A stretch of 64,000 nucleotides of DNA. Origin: Planococcus citri. Its lineage: Eukaryota; Arthropoda; Insecta; Hemiptera; Pseudococcidae. Both the position numbers and the translations under genes were made by a program. A model generated the notes under the pieces. It was not told where the DNA came from. It ran no database searches and saw only the letters and a program-made list of their open reading frames with translations. Positions within the stretch are counted from its first letter, which is position 1, and each line of letters begins with the position of its first letter. Positions 61,494-64,000 of the stretch are shown here, piece by piece. The DNA is taken from contig NC_088678.1 in NCBI RefSeq assembly GCF_950023065.1, positions 20,636,580-20,700,579 of the forward strand. Direction: 5' to 3'.

Positions 61494-61815
61494 ACGAATT
61501 TCAGTATGATATACAGCTGCATTTAAATTTACCAAAGATAAAATCAAATTTCACTAGTCTACTTGAACGTGTATTGTTGGTCAATTATGTATGAAGATCC
61601 GAGTTGATTTTTTTTCTGTAATTTATTATGTATTTGTATGTGATTCTCGCGCAGATACGAGTAAAATGATTATGTATGTATATTTAAAAATCTATTTTCT
61701 ATTTATGTTTATCGGTATTTAAATTATTTTTAAAATGGATTTGCTCGTTTAAATCATTGTATAGTATTGTAAAAAGTATCGAAAATTTTCAAAATAAAAA
61801 TAAATTTTATAATGA
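61494..61815 (+). other. 3' untranslated region with poly(A) signal
   Basis: AT-rich sequence after the TAG. A canonical AATAAA lies at 61793-61798, about 300 bases after the stop, followed by a second overlapping AATAAA-like word. The cleavage site is inferred to fall near 61815. Confidence 0.55.
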
Positions 61816-61908
61816 ATTATTATTTGATATGTTTACGATGATGATGCGGACTCGACATTCTGTTGAGGGATATTTTATTTGTATTCAGTCTTCGAATGAT
61901 GATTTGAA

Positions 61909-62118
61909 TTAAAAATGAATAAAATATGAACGAATAAATTGCCGAAATTGTTTACGTTGTTGGCCGAATATCTTCTGTGGATTAAATCTACGTGAAAAAA
62001 CACAATTGCACAACGTTTTCCGTTGTGCCTGAAACTTATGCTACGCAATTCCATAAATAGTGAAGTTTGGTGGGTAGCATACGTCAGCACCATGAGGATG
62101 GACCTTTCCTTCATTCAT
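61909..62118 (-). pseudogene. Short reading frame with one in-frame TAG, converging on the TSP1 gene
   Basis: On the minus strand an ATG at 62118 opens 25 codons (MNEGKVHPHGADVCYPPNFT then IYGIA) to a TAG at 62041-62043. The same frame then continues for 43 more codons (ending RSYFIHF) to TAA at 61909-61911. Composition on both sides of the TAG is protein-like: the first part has Pro, His and aromatics, the second is Arg/Gln/Phe-rich with RRFNPQKIF. An AATAAA follows on the same strand at 61874-61879. I do not recognise the family. Options: a nonsense-inactivated small gene, a processed pseudogene, a terminal exon using an AG acceptor just before 62028, or chance. It is tail-to-tail with the TSP1 gene. 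Confidence 0.4.
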
Positions 62119-62119
62119 C

Positions 62120-64000
62120 GGTGAATTTAGAATTATTCAAAAGTGACTTTAACCTATCAAAATAAATTGAAATCCCGCGAGAAATTCAAATATTTTCACA
62201 AAAATATTTTTTGAGCATTTTTGAAGAATTTTGAACCCAAGATTGAGTAATATTTTTGGAATTTGGGAAAATTTGATTTTCTCGCGAAATAAAAACCTAT
62301 TTTGATAGGTCACATTGCACTTTTTCAAAACCAGTCAACATCATAATCCAATTTTCAGTTGAAAATTATTTCAAAATGCTCAAAAAACATTTTCGTGGAA
62401 ATATTTGCAGTGAACGTTTTCCAGAATCCAAAAAAATCCATGACCTAATTTTGAGCTAAACATTTTTTAAAAATGCTCAAAAATTTTTTTTGTATAAATA
62501 TTTGATATTCATGCGAAATTTCAACTTATTTAAATGTACTTATCACATTTAACACGTTTTCAAAAATGCCAAAAATATTGCCCAATTTTGGGCTCAAAAT
62601 TCTTCAAAGATGCCCAAAAAACATTGTCGTGGAAATATTTAATTTTCTCGCGAAATTTTAACTTATTTTGAAAGGTCACAACTTCACTTTTGAATAAAAA
62701 ATTCTACAACAGTTCATCATTTTCTACTCAAAACTGGCCCCTACCCCGAAAATTGTTGCTTTTTTACCCTCCGAAACAAAAAGTGCGAATTGTCTGGTTT
62801 TCTAACCGTATTCAATAGAAGTCTCATAATTTTTAACAAATAGGTAGGTACATAGTTAAAAATAGGTACGTCATTTTTCTGTCAATAATTCGCCAAAAAG
62901 TCTGGTTTTTTGCTAAAATAGGTAGTCAAGAATTCTTGTTTTTTTTTTTTTTTTTTTGCAAAAGAATTTCAAAAAGCCTAATTTTTTCAAAAATTATCCG
63001 AAAGCTTTGCTTTTTTCGAAAATTTTAGCTTTTGAGGTCAGCAAATGAAACGTCTCGCTTTTTTACTCACCTAAAATCTCCAAAAAGTGTCGGTTATTTA
63101 CAATTGAAAAAAAATCTCGCTTTGGGAAGAAATTGCGAAAAAATGTGATTCCTTTGCTAATTCATCCTAAAAATTCCTAATTTTTGTATTATGTAAGAAT
63201 TTACACTTTTGAGCAAAATCAACATTTTTTTTTTTTTTAATCATCCAAAAGCTTCATTTTATTGTCAGTAATTTTCAATAAGTTATGTTTTTTTAAAAAA
63301 ACTGCTAAAGTCTTGATTTTTGCCAAAAAATTTTGTTTTTTCAAAAATTGCTAAAAATCTTTTATTTTTGTTAGAATTGTCCAAGAGAAAAGTTGACTCT
63401 GAACTCAGAAATAGCGTTGATTTTTGGACCAAAACCGATAATTTTTTCGTCTCAAAAATGGTATTTTTTTGAAGAATTTTCACGATCTCGAAGAAATTTG
63501 TTTGTGAATTTATTGAAATGGATTAAAATTTTATCCCCAATTTGAAAATAACGAAAGAGATTTGGGATGCATTCTTAGAAAATATAATGAAGACGATGGT
63601 AAAAGTGAGTTGTATGATTTTGAAGGTAGGTACCTACGATAGTAAGAAAATCGTTCAGAGGAGATGGTATTAAACAGGCTTTGAAAATTTTAGACAATAA
63701 TTTTCGTCTTTCTTTGATCGTGTCAGTGGATTGGCGATGGCACGAGTGTAACGAAATGTTGTTTTCAGAATTTTTTCAAACACCTGTTACCTACCTATGC
63801 CGAATTGTAATCACAGAATGCCATAGGTTGAAAATTTCGAAATTCGTATCGCTGTCACACGTACAAGGGCGTGCTTCAATAAGAGTTGTACCTGTACAGA
63901 CAAATTTCGCTGGCAAAAAAACAGAATAACACATTTTCAAGGCCATTAGTCATGCATAGTTGTGATAGGTGTTCAATATCCATGAATTTCATCTGTTTTT
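62120..64000. other. Downstream intergenic region with degenerate repeats
   Basis: Contains an inverted repeat at about 62153-62308 (arms CCTATCAAAATA near the left end and TATTTTGATAGG near the right). A loosely repeated segment with the word CTCGCGAAAT and AAAGGTCAC recurs near 62280, 62515 and 62645. T-rich low complexity follows at 62940-63480. No convincing gene. Confidence 0.5.

Noticed and set aside
1..64000. CRISPR array, tRNA, rRNA or telomeric repeats
   Set aside because: The spaced repeats are long, diverged and irregular; no cloverleaf, rRNA core or simple telomere run was seen by eye. A tRNA scan would be needed to exclude a missed tRNA.

Overview
This is eukaryotic, AT-rich, intron-bearing nuclear DNA. 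Long non-coding tracts, GT-AG introns, many short inverted-repeat transposons and the very frequent TAGGTACCTA/TACCTAC words suggest an insect genome. A sap-sucking hemipteran such as a mealybug or aphid relative is a guess from overall texture, not from a marker gene. No bacterial-type operon, CRISPR array, rRNA or tRNA was seen.

Right part (about 48-62 kb): the one well-supported gene is on the + strand. Five coding exons between 55423 and 61493 join in phase into a 348-residue single-pass type II membrane protein with a SEA-like stalk region and a C-terminal thrombospondin type-1 repeat. A good acceptor 28 bases before its ATG shows at least one upstream non-coding exon; a candidate donor lies at 48130/48131. 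Its 4.7-kb second intron carries a decayed foldback transposon and an A-rich degenerate array. Just downstream on the opposite strand is a short reading frame with one in-frame TAG (61909-62118).

Left part (1-38 kb): this is filled by about 20 copies of a roughly 450-bp unit, all in the same orientation, interleaved with a few other locally repeated segments. Read on the minus strand, some copies contain short exon-like segments with splice sites and protein-like reading frames: 5304-5414, 22218-22606, 25359-26108, 31236-31378, 32991-33528 and 36687-37194. Several are homologous to each other. The best reading is a tandemly duplicated and largely decaying minus-strand gene family whose introns survive better than its exons. 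I do not recognise the protein; one exon encodes a highly charged probable coiled coil.

Mobile elements are abundant and several have exact ends: a hAT-like element with 8-bp target duplication (12765-15072) carrying a nested foldback element (13033-14819); TA-flanked elements at 8975-9927, 16356-17321, 16486-16874 and 21240-21447; a palindrome at 21541-21990; elements at 15336-16280 and 31565-32257; large foldbacks at 37951-38925 and 38931-40145; and LINE remnants at 23905-24117 and 28265-28543. From 40 to 48 kb there is no gene I can support, only a tandem array at 45530-46600 and unique AT-rich sequence.
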